Positions 24,964 to 34,567 are shown, counted from the stretch's first letter. The stretch: 64,000 nt of DNA from Blautia sp. SC05B48 (GCF_005848555.1 NZ_CP040518.1:1611001-1675000); one strand, 5' to 3'. Made by a program: numbers and translations. Notes: a model not told the origin generated them from the letters alone.

Positions 24964-26436
24964 ATGAAATTTCTTCAAAAACTGGGAAAAGCGTTAATGC
25001 TTCCAGTGGCAGTACTGCCAATCTGTGGTATCCTCATGGGTATCGGATACTGGTTATGTCCGGCAACCATGCAGGGTGGAGACATTCACGGCGCAGCCAA
25101 TCTGATAGGTCTGTTTTTGGTTAAGGCAGGCGGAGCGCTGATCGACAACATGGCGATCCTTTTTGCTATCGGTGTTGGTGTCGGTATGTCAGAAAAGAAT
25201 GACGGAACCGGCGGAATTGCTGCACTTGCATCCTGGCTGATGCTCACAACACTTCTTTCTACAGGATTTGTTACAACCATCATTCCATCAATCGCTGACA
25301 GTGCAACAAAAACTCTTGCATTTGACAAAATTGCGAATCCTTTTATCGGAATCCTTGCCGGTATCATCGGATCTACATGCTATAACAAATTCAAGAGCAC
25401 CAAGCTTCCTGACTGGCTGTCATTCTTCAGTGGCAAGCGTTGCGTAGCGATCATCGCAGGAGTGGTTTCCATTGTCGTATCTGTTGTATTACTGTTTGTA
25501 TGGCCATTACTTTTCAGTGCACTTGTAGCATTAGGAAAAGCGGTTGCAGGTATGGATGTTGTTGGTGCAGGTATCTATGCATTCCTGAACCGTCTGCTGA
25601 TCCCTACCGGATTACATCACGCACTGAACAATGTATTCTGGTTTGATACCATCGGACTTGGCGATCTTCAGCACTTCTGGGCAGGTGAAACTTCTGCAGA
25701 TGTATCCTGGAGCCTTGGAATGTACATGTCCGGATTCTTCCCATGTATGATGTTTGGTATTCCTGGTGCAGCACTTGCAATGGTTAAATGTGCGAAACCT
25801 GCAAAGAAAAAAATCGCGATCGGTCTTGTTGCATCTGCAGCAATTTGTGCATTTATCTGTGGTGTAACTGAGCCGTTCGAGTTTGGATTTATGTTCCTTG
25901 CTCCTGGCCTCTATGTGATCTATGCATTACTTTACGGTATCTTTACCATGATCACAGTTGCTCTTGGATTCCGTGCAGGCTTCAGCTTCTCCGCCGGTGC
26001 GATGGATTTACTTTTCTCATCCTCACTTCCGGCAGCACAGAAGACATGGCTCATCCTTCCTCTTGGAATTGCAGCATTCATCGTATTCTATGTTGTATTC
26101 CTTTTTGCCATCAAGAAATTTGATCTGAAGACTCCGGGAAGAGAAGACGATGACGATCTTGAGGCAGAGAAGAATATTGAGCTTGCAAATGATGATTATA
26201 CTGCTATTGCCGCAAAAATCCTTGAAGGCTGTGGCGGAAAAGAGAACATCACAAGCATTGATAACTGCATCACAAGACTGAGACTTGAGGTTAAGGATAT
26301 TACAGCTGTAAATGATAAAGTGATCAAATCTGCAGGTGTTGCAGGCGTGATCAAACCTGGAAAAACTTCTGTACAGGTTATCATCGGAACCAAGGTTCAG
26401 TTTGTTGCAGATGCATTTTCTGAGCTTTGTAAATAA
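24964..26436 (+). CDS. PTS transporter EIICB (N-acetylglucosamine/glucose type)
   Basis: 490-aa membrane permease with a fused EIIB domain. EIIC begins at KLGKALMLPVAVLPICGILMGIGYW and includes the sugar-site loop LIPTGLHHALNNVFWFD and GVTEPFEFGFMFLAPGLY, which match the NagE/PtsG/MalX superfamily. The EIIB domain (about 410-490) has the phosphocysteine in IDNCITRLRL. GGGAGGGG precedes ATG 24964. The HHALNNVFWF pattern favours GlcNAc or glucose; the exact sugar is not certain. Forms one unit with the upstream EIIA. Confidence 0.88.
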   Translation: MKFLQKLGKALMLPVAVLPICGILMGIGYWLCPATMQGGDIHGAANLIGLFLVKAGGALIDNMAILFAIGVGVGMSEKNDGTGGIAALASWLMLTTLLSTGFVTTIIPSIADSATKTLAFDKIANPFIGILAGIIGSTCYNKFKSTKLPDWLSFFSGKRCVAIIAGVVSIVVSVVLLFVWPLLFSALVALGKAVAGMDVVGAGIYAFLNRLLIPTGLHHALNNVFWFDTIGLGDLQHFWAGETSADVSWSLGMYMSGFFPCMMFGIPGAALAMVKCAKPAKKKIAIGLVASAAICAFICGVTEPFEFGFMFLAPGLYVIYALLYGIFTMITVALGFRAGFSFSAGAMDLLFSSSLPAAQKTWLILPLGIAAFIVFYVVFLFAIKKFDLKTPGREDDDDLEAEKNIELANDDYTAIAAKILEGCGGKENITSIDNCITRLRLEVKDITAVNDKVIKSAGVAGVIKPGKTSVQVIIGTKVQFVADAFSELCK

Positions 26437-26478
26437 TGGCTTTTTTGGAGTCAGGTATTTGTTAAAATAATTATGGGG

Positions 26479-26519
26479 CAGCAGCAGAATTGTGAAAACG
26501 GTTCTGCTGCTGTTTTTTT
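26479..26519 (+). terminator. Terminator after the PTS genes
   Basis: CAGCAGCAGAA (26479-26489) pairs with TTCTGCTGCTG (26502-26512), followed by seven T's. Confidence 0.93.
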
Positions 26520-26531
26520 GTATACCTTATA

Positions 26532-26560
26532 TTGACCGATACTTTCAAAAAGCGTACAAT
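26532..26560 (+). promoter_or_regulatory. Promoter for the YibE/F pair
   Basis: TTGACC (26532-26537), exactly 17 bases, TACAAT (26555-26560); 70 bases before the start of the first gene. Confidence 0.75.
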
Positions 26561-26630
26561 GTTACTTCGATAAAAAGCAATAGGTCATTGCATTTACGAT
26601 TGCAATATTTCTACAGGGGGAATGAAGTTA

Positions 26631-27731
26631 ATGAAATCCTGCGTATTTCACAAAAAATATCTTTTAGCCGGCATATATATTATTTTTGTTCTGTTTACCT
26701 GCTGTAATTCCCGATTTTATCATACACCGCTGGCAAAAATATGTTCTGTAACAGAAAAACAGACTCTGAGCAGAGAAGGAACCAGGGGCTCAAAAGAATA
26801 TTACTATACTCAGAAGATTACAGCACGGATATTAAACGGTTCGCATAAAGGGGAAAAAATAACAGTCTCTAATGAATATACATCTTCTCAGGTTCAGACC
26901 AAGAAATATCATAAAGGAGACACCGTTCTTTTAAGTGGTTCAAAGGAAAGCCCCGGAAAAACGATACGTTCTGTAAAAAGGGATGGGTATCTGGCCTTAT
27001 TGGCAGGAGGATTATTTTTTCTTCTGATCTGCATTACAGGAAAGCAGGGATTTTACACGATAATATCACTGATACTGAATACGGTCATATTTGCATATGG
27101 ATTTCAGGCTTTTACAGAGGGGAAAAATATTTTAAATATCTGTAATGTCATCGCAGTTCTTTTTTCACTGACTACATTGATCTGCTTGAATGGAATTCAC
27201 AGAAAAACATTTTCCTCAGTTCTTTCAACACTGTGTGTTCTGTTTCTGATCATGGCATTGTTTGAATTTTCTATTTATATGTACGGAGATCTGGATTATT
27301 CCAATCTGGAATACCTTGGAAGTATGGGCAATTCTGCGGATATATTCTGGGCAGATATTATGCTGACAGGACTTGGTGCAATTATGGACGTGACGGTGAC
27401 GATCAGCGCAGCAGTAGGAGAAATCGTGCGGAAAAATCCATCGGTTTCTCTGAGAAGACTGATACATTCCGGTCGTGAAATCGGATATGATATTATGGGA
27501 ACCATGATAAATGTACTGTTGTTTGTTCTGGCAAGTGGCATGATTCCCATGTTCATACTTAAGATGAATAATGATGTAAGCTTTATAACGATCGTGAGAT
27601 ATCACATTCCATATGATATCTGTCGTTTTCTGATAGAAAGTATTGGAATTGTACTGGCAATACCGGTATCTGTTTTTATTGCTTCAGCGATTATGAAAAT
27701 ACCATCACGGAAAAGGAGTGTCAGAGAATGA
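26631..27731 (+). CDS. YibE/F family membrane protein (long form)
   Basis: 366-aa membrane protein. An N-terminal membrane segment is followed by a ~90-residue extracytoplasmic beta-rich domain (SVTEKQTL to VKRDGYLAL), then about seven helices. The segments IMLTGLGAIMDVTVTISAAVGEI and REIGYDIMGTMINVLLFVLASG are the YibE/F signature. I use ATG 26631, ten bases after AGGGGG, not the ATG at 26622 that abuts it. Overlaps the next gene by four bases. Family function is unknown; export or import of an ion is only a guess. Confidence 0.85.
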   Translation: MKSCVFHKKYLLAGIYIIFVLFTCCNSRFYHTPLAKICSVTEKQTLSREGTRGSKEYYYTQKITARILNGSHKGEKITVSNEYTSSQVQTKKYHKGDTVLLSGSKESPGKTIRSVKRDGYLALLAGGLFFLLICITGKQGFYTIISLILNTVIFAYGFQAFTEGKNILNICNVIAVLFSLTTLICLNGIHRKTFSSVLSTLCVLFLIMALFEFSIYMYGDLDYSNLEYLGSMGNSADIFWADIMLTGLGAIMDVTVTISAAVGEIVRKNPSVSLRRLIHSGREIGYDIMGTMINVLLFVLASGMIPMFILKMNNDVSFITIVRYHIPYDICRFLIESIGIVLAIPVSVFIASAIMKIPSRKRSVRE

Positions 27732-28507
27732 TCATTTTTCTTGCATTGATTTTAATTTTTCTGGTGATCTTGATTGGCGGAGAGCGTGGAGCCATGTCAA
27801 TTATGACACTGGCGGGGAATATTGTAATTTTATTTTTTTCAATTATGCTGATGTCTGCCGGTTTTCCTGTACTGCTCCTGATATTGGTGGCAGGTGCAGG
27901 TGTCTGTTATATTTCTCTGTTTTATCAGAACGGAAATAATCCAAAGACGCGGGCGGCTTTTCTGGCTACACTGCTGGTAATGTTACTTTTGTTTATTCCG
28001 ATTTATATTATTACATGGAGATCAGGAAGTTACGGGTTAAATGAGCTGCAGATTTCGGAAGATGATTTTATGTATTATTACAGTACGGACCTTCATATTA
28101 ACATGCTTCATGTAGGAATATTTGTAACTGTTTTCAGTACTCTTGGGGCTGTTATCGACACAGCATTATCTGTAACATCTTCTGTATATGAAGTCTGGAC
28201 TCATAAAAACGGTCTGACAGCGAAAGAACTTACAGCTTCCGGCTATCAGGTTGGAAAAGAGATTATCGGAACAACGGTAAATACGTTGCTGTTTGCCTAT
28301 CTTGGAGGAACTATTTTATTATTTTCATACATTCAGACACAGCAATATACCATGGAGATCATTCTTAATTCTCAGTTCCTATTCCAGGATGTTGCAGTCA
28401 TGCTATCTGGTGCGGTAGCCTGCCTTATTACCGTCCCGGTATCGATCGGATGTATTATTCGACAGATTCACCGTACTGATTCGGAAGAAAAATCTGAAGT
28501 TATATAA
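27728..28507 (+). CDS. YibE/F family membrane protein (short form)
   Basis: 259-aa partner of the preceding protein, sharing its membrane part (STLGAVIDTALSVTSSVYEV, GYQVGKEIIGTTVNTLLFAYLGG) but lacking the N-terminal extracytoplasmic domain. Translationally coupled through an ATGA overlap, so the two probably make a heteromeric membrane complex. The downstream region is interrupted by the IS30 element, which may have separated it from its original terminator. Confidence 0.85.
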   Translation: MIIFLALILIFLVILIGGERGAMSIMTLAGNIVILFFSIMLMSAGFPVLLLILVAGAGVCYISLFYQNGNNPKTRAAFLATLLVMLLLFIPIYIITWRSGSYGLNELQISEDDFMYYYSTDLHINMLHVGIFVTVFSTLGAVIDTALSVTSSVYEVWTHKNGLTAKELTASGYQVGKEIIGTTVNTLLFAYLGGTILLFSYIQTQQYTMEIILNSQFLFQDVAVMLSGAVACLITVPVSIGCIIRQIHRTDSEEKSEVI

Positions 28508-28563
28508 TAGCGTTAAAAAACAGTCAGACCTGTGGGGAAGAATGTGAAAATGTGAAGAGGTTG

Positions 28564-30277
28564 AATGAAAAAGTAACTTCCACCATGTGCTAGTACTGAT
28601 AAGTAAAGGGATTTCTGCAGAATTAATTTCTACAAGATATAGATATTTACACAAAACAAAACTATAATATAAGGAGAAAACACCGTGTTTTTACGGGATT
28701 GGAACATCACGAAAGGACCGCTGGCTGTTCTTTGCAAGGGTAACTTCCACCGGTCTGGAGAATACGATGCCGGAAATGAATGTGATATTTAGTGCTTTAA
28801 CAGCGTGGGTTTTAATATCACCTGATCCGCGGGTATATCTTTAAGATCGCAAAGTTCCAATAGTTTTCTGTCTATCAGTAACTGAGCCAGTTTAAATGGG
28901 GTACAGCCGTTTAAACTGGCTCTTGCCACGCTATTGATATGGTTAGCTATCAGAGTTACCTTGCTCTGGTTCAGTTGTGCGAAGCCGATACCTTTGGGAA
29001 GGATATAACGGATAAATTCATGGTTTTTTTCCAACTTGCCTTTCTGCCAGGACGACATAGGATCACAGTAGAAAACCCGGGATAAACGAGCTGTATCTCC
29101 AGGACGTTCAAATATTTCAGGGTCTTTAAAAGAGGAGCCATTGTCTGTGAGGATGACAGGAAATAACTTGTGGTATAGATCAGCTCCAAGCTGTTCATAC
29201 AGCCAAAGGAAAACTTCCCTGATATTTTTACGGTTATCGGCTTCAAGCAAAAAAATGAGCATAAGGTTACAGTTACGGAATAACATAGTCAGAAGGACTT
29301 TCTCAGATTTTCCACCAGCTCCTTCCACAACATCTAACTCTACAACATTTGTGTCTGGATATTCTTCAAGATATTTTTCAAAATGATGGTATGTCCTGTT
29401 TTCCCGGTAGCCGGTGTTTTCAGGGGCTTTTCTGGTCTTGCGACGCTTTTTATAGCGTACTTTGCGGGGGAGGTCCAAATTGATAGCAGTAAAATATCCA
29501 TGATCAATGTAGTTATACAATGTACGGATGGAACAATCGATAAGATGTTGATTGGAAGCGTAAATATGAGATAATGGCTGCCCTTTAAGGAGAAAAGGCG
29601 AAACCAGTTGATCCAATTGTTCCAGCGATTCAGGAGTCTGATTGATACCGGAACGGGAAGAAACCTTGATCTCATTATAAAGGTCATGGGCATAATGGGC
29701 ACGGTAAAAATAGAAGTCATGGGAACAGGTCCGGATCTGTTTACAGTTATTACAGACGTAAGGTGGTTTTTTAAGTCTGTCACAAAGTATAGGAGTAAAA
29801 TCACGGCAGTACACGGCGCAGCGTTTGGAACGGCATTTAAAGCATAATGACTGGCAGGAAAGGCTGCCACATACATTTCTTTTTTCACAGAAATGAAAGA
29901 ACTGGCATTCTGAGCGTTTCTTCTGTAGGTCGTCCTGATAATGAGGAACATGTATGAGATGCCGCCGTATCTCCTTTGAGATGGTAGAGGAATCCTTGTT
30001 TAACCTCTGAGCGATCTGTGTAAAGTTTTCGCCAATCTGTATACCATGTTCGATAGCAGCACGGTCAGCGAGAGTAAGGTGTTTGTGATTCCCAATATTA
30101 TTAGTAGCCATAAGTAAATCCTCCTTTGTAATAAAAATGGATCATTTCCGGTGATCGGAGGATATGGGCCAGTGTACCCTGGCATTTGTTATAGGATAGC
30201 TTATTGCAGGACTAAGTTCCACCCCTAATTTCAGCAAAAGAACATAAAGGGCTGAGAGTGGAAATTAGTTTTTCATT
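28564..30277 (-). mobile_element. IS30-family insertion sequence
   Basis: Terminal inverted repeats are AATGAAAAAGTAACTTCCAC (28564-28583) and its partner at 30258-30277, which differs at two positions when reverse-complemented. A second GTAACTTCCACC lies at 28740-28751, and CTAAGTTCCAC near 30211 also pairs with the right terminal repeat. A 13-base direct repeat GAAAATGTGAAGA flanks the element at 28546-28558 and 30283-30295, five bases outside each repeat. Exact ends are therefore uncertain by a few bases. It carries one intact transposase gene. Confidence 0.82.
28789..30111 (-). CDS. IS30-family transposase with Cys-rich insert
   Basis: 440-aa DDE transposase. N-terminal HTH: LTLADRAAIEHGIQIGENFT and IAQRLNKDSSTISKEIRRH. 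Catalytic-core residues are plausible in VVELDVVEG, VILTDNGSSF and KGKLEKNHEFIRYILPKG. Between HTH and core lies a ~65-residue segment (about 68-130) with a dozen or more cysteines in CxxC-type spacings, probably a zinc-binding domain, making the protein longer than classical IS30 transposases of roughly 310-380 aa. No frameshift or stop is seen, so it may be active. Confidence 0.93.
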   Translation of the reverse strand: MATNNIGNHKHLTLADRAAIEHGIQIGENFTQIAQRLNKDSSTISKEIRRHLIHVPHYQDDLQKKRSECQFFHFCEKRNVCGSLSCQSLCFKCRSKRCAVYCRDFTPILCDRLKKPPYVCNNCKQIRTCSHDFYFYRAHYAHDLYNEIKVSSRSGINQTPESLEQLDQLVSPFLLKGQPLSHIYASNQHLIDCSIRTLYNYIDHGYFTAINLDLPRKVRYKKRRKTRKAPENTGYRENRTYHHFEKYLEEYPDTNVVELDVVEGAGGKSEKVLLTMLFRNCNLMLIFLLEADNRKNIREVFLWLYEQLGADLYHKLFPVILTDNGSSFKDPEIFERPGDTARLSRVFYCDPMSSWQKGKLEKNHEFIRYILPKGIGFAQLNQSKVTLIANHINSVARASLNGCTPFKLAQLLIDRKLLELCDLKDIPADQVILKPTLLKH

Positions 30278-30305
30278 TTAGGGAAAATGTGAAGAAAGTG
30301 TGAAA

Positions 30306-30348
30306 TTAGCACTCGCCTCTTGACAGTGCTAATAATGCGTGTTATAGT
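30306..30348 (+). promoter_or_regulatory. CIRCE operator overlapping the hsp20 promoter
   Basis: TTAGCACTC (30306-30314), nine bases, CAGTGCTAA (30324-30332): the HrcA-binding CIRCE element with one mismatch in the right arm. The promoter TTGACA (30320-30325), 17 bases, TATAGT (30343-30348) overlaps it, so bound HrcA would block polymerase. This predicts heat induction of the Hsp20 gene. Confidence 0.92.
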
Positions 30349-30473
30349 ACATACAGAACAAAGGAAGAGAGAAAAAGAAATCTTCCGGAGAAAGTTCTTA
30401 CAGAGTTTTCAGAAACAGTAAATTAAAAACGCCTGCATAATACGCAGCGAATATAGATCAGGAGGAATGAGTT

Positions 30474-30911
30474 ATGTTAATGCCAAGTATTTTCGGAGAA
30501 GATTTATTTGATGATTTTATGGGATATCCTGCAGGCCGTCAGGCAGCTGCCAATGCTTATCCTCAGGTGAAGGATATGATGAAGACAGATATCCGTGATG
30601 TAGATGGCAATTATGAACTGGAGATCGATCTTCCGGGATTTAAGAAAGAGGATGTGAAGATCCAGCTGAAGAATGGTTATCTGAACATTCAGGCAACCAG
30701 AGAAGAGAAGAAGGACGAGAAGGATGATAAAGGTAAATATGTTCGCAGAGAACGTTATACAGGAACCTGCAACAGAAGCTTTTATGTAGGCTCGAGCATT
30801 AAGCATGAAGATATCCATGCGAAATATGAGAACGGAATCCTTTATGTAACCTTCCCGAAGGAAGAGACCAAGAAAGAAGCAGAAGAGAAGAAATTTGTTT
30901 CTATTGATTGA
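30474..30911 (+). CDS. Hsp20/alpha-crystallin small heat-shock protein
   Basis: 145-aa ATP-independent chaperone that binds unfolding proteins. Alpha-crystallin domain spans about 36-135 (MKTDIRDVDGNYELEIDLPGF to ENGILYVTFPKE), with the conserved ENGILYVTFPK end of the domain and a charged, KE-rich C-terminal tail. Controlled by a CIRCE/HrcA promoter 125 bases upstream. Single gene followed by a terminator. The IS30 element lies only about 30 bases beyond the operator. Confidence 0.93.
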   Translation: MLMPSIFGEDLFDDFMGYPAGRQAAANAYPQVKDMMKTDIRDVDGNYELEIDLPGFKKEDVKIQLKNGYLNIQATREEKKDEKDDKGKYVRRERYTGTCNRSFYVGSSIKHEDIHAKYENGILYVTFPKEETKKEAEEKKFVSID

Positions 30912-31081
30912 TCGGCATTTACTTTGAAGCAAATATCCGGAACAACCCAAACGGATATTGCAGAGATAACCAGATAATGGCTGGTTGACCGAATGCGGAT
31001 AATTTTATCCGCCTGACTTAAAACTCCAAATTGCACATTGCATTTGTTTATATAAATGAATATAACCCCCTTTTTTTTCCA

Positions 31082-31114
31082 CCCCTCTGCCAATGCCCGG
31101 CAGAGGGGTTCTTT
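31082..31114 (+). terminator. Terminator downstream of hsp20
   Basis: CCCCTCTGCC (31082-31091) pairs perfectly with GGCAGAGGGG (31099-31108), followed by TTCTTT. A smaller GCGGATAA/TTATCCGC hairpin lies near 30993-31012. Confidence 0.85.
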
Positions 31115-31153
31115 ACGTTTCAGCCTGAAGTACAGAGGTGAATTCTGATTAAC

Positions 31154-31182
31154 TTTACACTCCCTCCCCACTCTGTTATACT
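31154..31182 (+). promoter_or_regulatory. Promoter for the nucleoside hydrolase gene
   Basis: TTTACA (31154-31159), 17-base pyrimidine-rich spacer, TATACT (31177-31182), 72 bases before the start. Confidence 0.7.
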
Positions 31183-31253
31183 TGGAACAGGTAAACAGCG
31201 GAAATTCGGCAATACTATAAAACTGGGGAAAGAGTTTTTACAGAGGTGAATAT

Positions 31254-32216
31254 ATGGGAGATAAGATCAAGGTTATCATGGACTGTGATCCCGGAATCGA
31301 TGACGGGATCGCACTGGCATATGCGGCAGCACATCAGGATGAACTGGAGCTGCTTGCAGTGACGACATCTGCAGGAAGTACCAGGATAGAAAGAGTGACC
31401 AAAAATGCACTGGAGCTGGTGGATTTTTACGGACTGAAGGTTCCGGTGGCAGGAGGCCAGGATCGTCCTCTTGTGAAAGCGGCAATTTATGCGGAAGAAT
31501 TTCACGGAGAGACAGGGCTTGGCCATTGCGTACTGCCGGAAGCAAAAACAGAGGCTGCTTCTGACAATGCAGTGCTTTTTATCCGTGATATTCTGAATAC
31601 CCTTCCGGAGGGCGAGCAGGTAGTAATGATTGAAACTGCACCAATGACTAATCTTGCACTTCTGTTGAAGGTTTTTCCTGAAATAAAGAATAAGATCAGA
31701 AAAATTGTATTTACAGGCGGTGCAGCAAAAGGCGGAAACATCACACCGGCAGCAGAATTCAATATCTACGCAGATCCGGAGGCGGCAAAGATCGTATTCG
31801 ATTCCGGAATCCCACTGATCATGTGCGGACTGGATGCTACCCTGAAATGTAATCTTACCAGAAACCAGATCATGAAGCTGTGCCAGTCCGGTGATCAGGC
31901 AGCCAGAGCCTGTGGAGATATGGCCGGCTACGTACTTGAAAATTTTTCCAAATATCGCTGCGTGGCAAGTATCCATGCTGCTGTACCGTTTATGTATCTC
32001 ATCCATCCGGAGTTCTTTAAAACAGAAAAAGTATTCCTGGATGTGGACTGTTCAGACGGTGCCGGACGGGGTGCCACATTATGCGATTTCCGCTGGTGGC
32101 TACACGAAGAAGATGAAATGAAAGATATGATTCTGACAGATGCAGATACAGAAAGCTTCCAGCAGGAGCTGTTTGAAGCAATTTATTCTGTTTCTGAGTG
32201 CAGAACCGGGAAATAA
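31254..32216 (+). CDS. Inosine/uridine-type nucleoside hydrolase
   Basis: 320-aa Ca2+-dependent N-ribohydrolase that splits nucleosides into base and ribose. The metal-binding DCDPGIDDG motif is near residue 10, with AEFNIYADPEAAKIVF later. The active-site His common in DVTH-type members is replaced here (GLDATLKC), placing the protein in a subgroup with altered leaving-group activation. It probably serves nucleoside salvage in the cytosol. Own promoter; the next gene starts 113 bases on. Confidence 0.87.
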   Translation: MGDKIKVIMDCDPGIDDGIALAYAAAHQDELELLAVTTSAGSTRIERVTKNALELVDFYGLKVPVAGGQDRPLVKAAIYAEEFHGETGLGHCVLPEAKTEAASDNAVLFIRDILNTLPEGEQVVMIETAPMTNLALLLKVFPEIKNKIRKIVFTGGAAKGGNITPAAEFNIYADPEAAKIVFDSGIPLIMCGLDATLKCNLTRNQIMKLCQSGDQAARACGDMAGYVLENFSKYRCVASIHAAVPFMYLIHPEFFKTEKVFLDVDCSDGAGRGATLCDFRWWLHEEDEMKDMILTDADTESFQQELFEAIYSVSECRTGK

Positions 32217-32329
32217 CCGGGATCAGACCATGAAGCAGTTGCGTTCATAAGATATAGAGGAGCAGAACACAGTGCCTGCTCTTCATAAAGATATCTGTGC
32301 ACACTGTCAGATAAGAGGACAGAAAACCC

Positions 32330-33286
32330 ATGAACTATATTGTATTTGACCTGGAATGGAACCAGAATCCGGATGGAAGAAGACATCCGGATAGTCGGCT
32401 CCCGTTTGAGATCATAGAGATCGGGGCAGTAAAATTAAATGAAAAAAGAGAGATCGTTGATACCTTTCAGTGCCTGATCAAGCCCAAAGTGTACCATTGG
32501 ATCCACGACAGTATCCACGAAGTGATCCACGTGGATTATCATGAACTGGAAAACGGCATTCCTTTTCCAAGGGCGATTCGCAGATTTCTGGAATGGTGCG
32601 GGGAGGAGTATCGCTTTTTTACCTGGGGAGACCAGGATGTGATGGAACTTCAGCGCAATATGAAATACTATAATCTTTTGAAGCTGATGCCAGGGCCAGT
32701 GCATTACTATGATGTGCAGAAACTTTTCAGCATAAAATTCGAGGATGGAATATCCAGGCGTTCCCTGGAATATGCCACAGACTATCTGGAGCTTCCCAAA
32801 AAACGTGATTTTCACCGGGCACTGGCAGACGCCAGCTATACTGCCAGGATACTCCTGGAGATCGATGAAGCATGCATGATCCGTCATCCGTCCCTGGATG
32901 TATATCAGAATCCCAAATCCAGAGACAGCGAGATCTATATTTCCTATACAGACCATGATAAGTTTGTGTCCAGGGAATTTGTATCAAAGGAGCGTCTGAT
33001 GAAGGATCGCATCATGGTAAGTACCATGTGTCCCATCTGCAGATGTCCTGCCAAGCGGAAAATCCGCTGGTTCAGTACCAACAATCCCAAGGTGTATTAC
33101 AGCCTTGCCCTTTGCCATGAGCATGGACCCGTTGCCGGAAAGATCAGGATCCGAAAAACGGATGAGGGAAAATATTTCGGGGTGAAGACCCTGAGAGCAG
33201 AAGATACAGAAGCGGCGGATGAGATCCGTGAAAAGCACGAATCTCTCCGCCGCAGGAAAATGTTACGAAGCCAGGAGAAGATCTGA
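32330..33286 (+). CDS. DEDDh 3'-5' exonuclease with C-terminal zinc-binding segment
   Basis: 318-aa DnaQ/KapD-like exonuclease. ExoI FDLEWN (Asp8, Glu10), ExoII Asp in WGDQDVMEL, and ExoIII HRALADASYTA (His and Asp) give the DEDDh active site over residues 1-180. The C-terminal part holds CPICRCPAKRK and a CHEHG, a likely zinc ribbon, which is not part of the exonuclease core and may bind nucleic acid. The substrate, DNA or RNA, cannot be told. Its 3' end overlaps the convergent carboxypeptidase gene by 24 bases. Confidence 0.82.
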   Translation: MNYIVFDLEWNQNPDGRRHPDSRLPFEIIEIGAVKLNEKREIVDTFQCLIKPKVYHWIHDSIHEVIHVDYHELENGIPFPRAIRRFLEWCGEEYRFFTWGDQDVMELQRNMKYYNLLKLMPGPVHYYDVQKLFSIKFEDGISRRSLEYATDYLELPKKRDFHRALADASYTARILLEIDEACMIRHPSLDVYQNPKSRDSEIYISYTDHDKFVSREFVSKERLMKDRIMVSTMCPICRCPAKRKIRWFSTNNPKVYYSLALCHEHGPVAGKIRIRKTDEGKYFGVKTLRAEDTEAADEIREKHESLRRRKMLRSQEKI

Positions 33287-34567
33287 TACGATGTTTCGTT
33301 CGTATTGCATTCCCCATCCGACCATTTGTTTCTTATAATAATATTTGCTTTTCAGACGCAGTGGGCCGACAGCATTCTGAAGAACGGCCTGGCGTTTGTT
33401 GAGCTGTGATTTTTTGATACCTTTTGGAATAGTCACATAAACCTTTGTCTGATAATAAAACGGATAGGTGTTTCCGTTATTCTTAAGGATATATTTGTCA
33501 CAGGGGAGTACCTTAAACGGGACTGGCTCCATGGACACCTTCATATCCACCTTTTCAAAATTTTCAAAACCATAATTAAAAAGAGAAGCAGTATCGCTGT
33601 AAGCATTTGCCGCGGAAGTAGAATTCAGGATTACGGCTACCAACGTTATATTTCCTCGTTTGCAGTAGGTGACAAGCGTGTTTCCGGATGCATCGGTATA
33701 TCCTGTTTTTCCGCCACGGACACCTTCATAATAGTATTCGCCGTTTTTCATCATCTTGTGATGATTGAGCAGCTGTCGGGCTTCGGTAAATTTATTGGTA
33801 GGCGGGATCTCGTAATAACGTTTGGTACAGTATCGCCGGAAAAGAGGGTTTAGCCAGGCGGATTTGGCGATCTTTGCCATGTCGGAGGCTGTGGTGTAAT
33901 GATTCTCATCCGGAAGACCGTTAGGATTGTTAAAGTGTGTGTTCTTGCAGCCAAAAAGCTTGGCGCGCCAGTTCATGAGTTCTGTGAATTTCTTTACAGA
34001 ACCGGAAACTTCTTCCGCAACGGCGACAGACATTTCATTAGCGGACTGGAGCATGACGGCCATCAGGGCCTGATCCCTGGTAAATTCTTCACCGGGAGCC
34101 GCATAAATACTGGAATCTCCGGCAGTTACACTGGTGGAAGCGTTCTCAGATACGGTAATATTTGTCTTAGCGTTCAGATTTTCGCAGGCAAGCAGTGTAG
34201 TCAGGATCTTTGTGATGCTGGCAGGATAGAGCTGTGTGTCCGCATTTTTGGAATAAAGAACGGCTTCTGTATTTACGTCCATAAGGACTGCAGCCTGTGC
34301 TTCGATGCCGGGACCTTTGGGCCACCCGTCAATGGAATCGGTGTCGGCGGCCTGAGAATAATAGCTGGAGTGAGCAGGCATGATTGCTGCGGCCTGACCG
34401 GATGACTGTCCATCAGGAACCGGTGTGGCAGTGACGATAGGATCACCATATTCATCGTATCCAAGAGGCGCGGAAGCGCTGCATGGCTCGGCGCCTGTAA
34501 GCAGGATTCCCACACAGAGAATACCGGCAAAGATCCGGCGCAGGGATCGTTTTTTCATATTTTTCAT
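33263..34567 (-). CDS. D-alanyl-D-alanine carboxypeptidase (DacF-like, penicillin-binding protein)
   Basis: 434-aa exported serine D,D-carboxypeptidase that trims peptidoglycan stem peptides. N-terminal signal (KKRSLRRIF then hydrophobic stretch to about residue 32) is followed by a Ser/Pro linker. Catalytic S117-x-x-K120 (ASITKI), SxN-type SANEMSVAVAEE and KTGYTDASGNTLV are all present. A C-terminal PBP5-like beta domain follows. AAAGG lies nine bases before ATG 34567. No membrane anchor helix is clear at the end. Confidence 0.9.
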   Translation of the reverse strand: MKNMKKRSLRRIFAGILCVGILLTGAEPCSASAPLGYDEYGDPIVTATPVPDGQSSGQAAAIMPAHSSYYSQAADTDSIDGWPKGPGIEAQAAVLMDVNTEAVLYSKNADTQLYPASITKILTTLLACENLNAKTNITVSENASTSVTAGDSSIYAAPGEEFTRDQALMAVMLQSANEMSVAVAEEVSGSVKKFTELMNWRAKLFGCKNTHFNNPNGLPDENHYTTASDMAKIAKSAWLNPLFRRYCTKRYYEIPPTNKFTEARQLLNHHKMMKNGEYYYEGVRGGKTGYTDASGNTLVTYCKRGNITLVAVILNSTSAANAYSDTASLFNYGFENFEKVDMKVSMEPVPFKVLPCDKYILKNNGNTYPFYYQTKVYVTIPKGIKKSQLNKRQAVLQNAVGPLRLKSKYYYKKQMVGWGMQYERNIVSDLLLAS

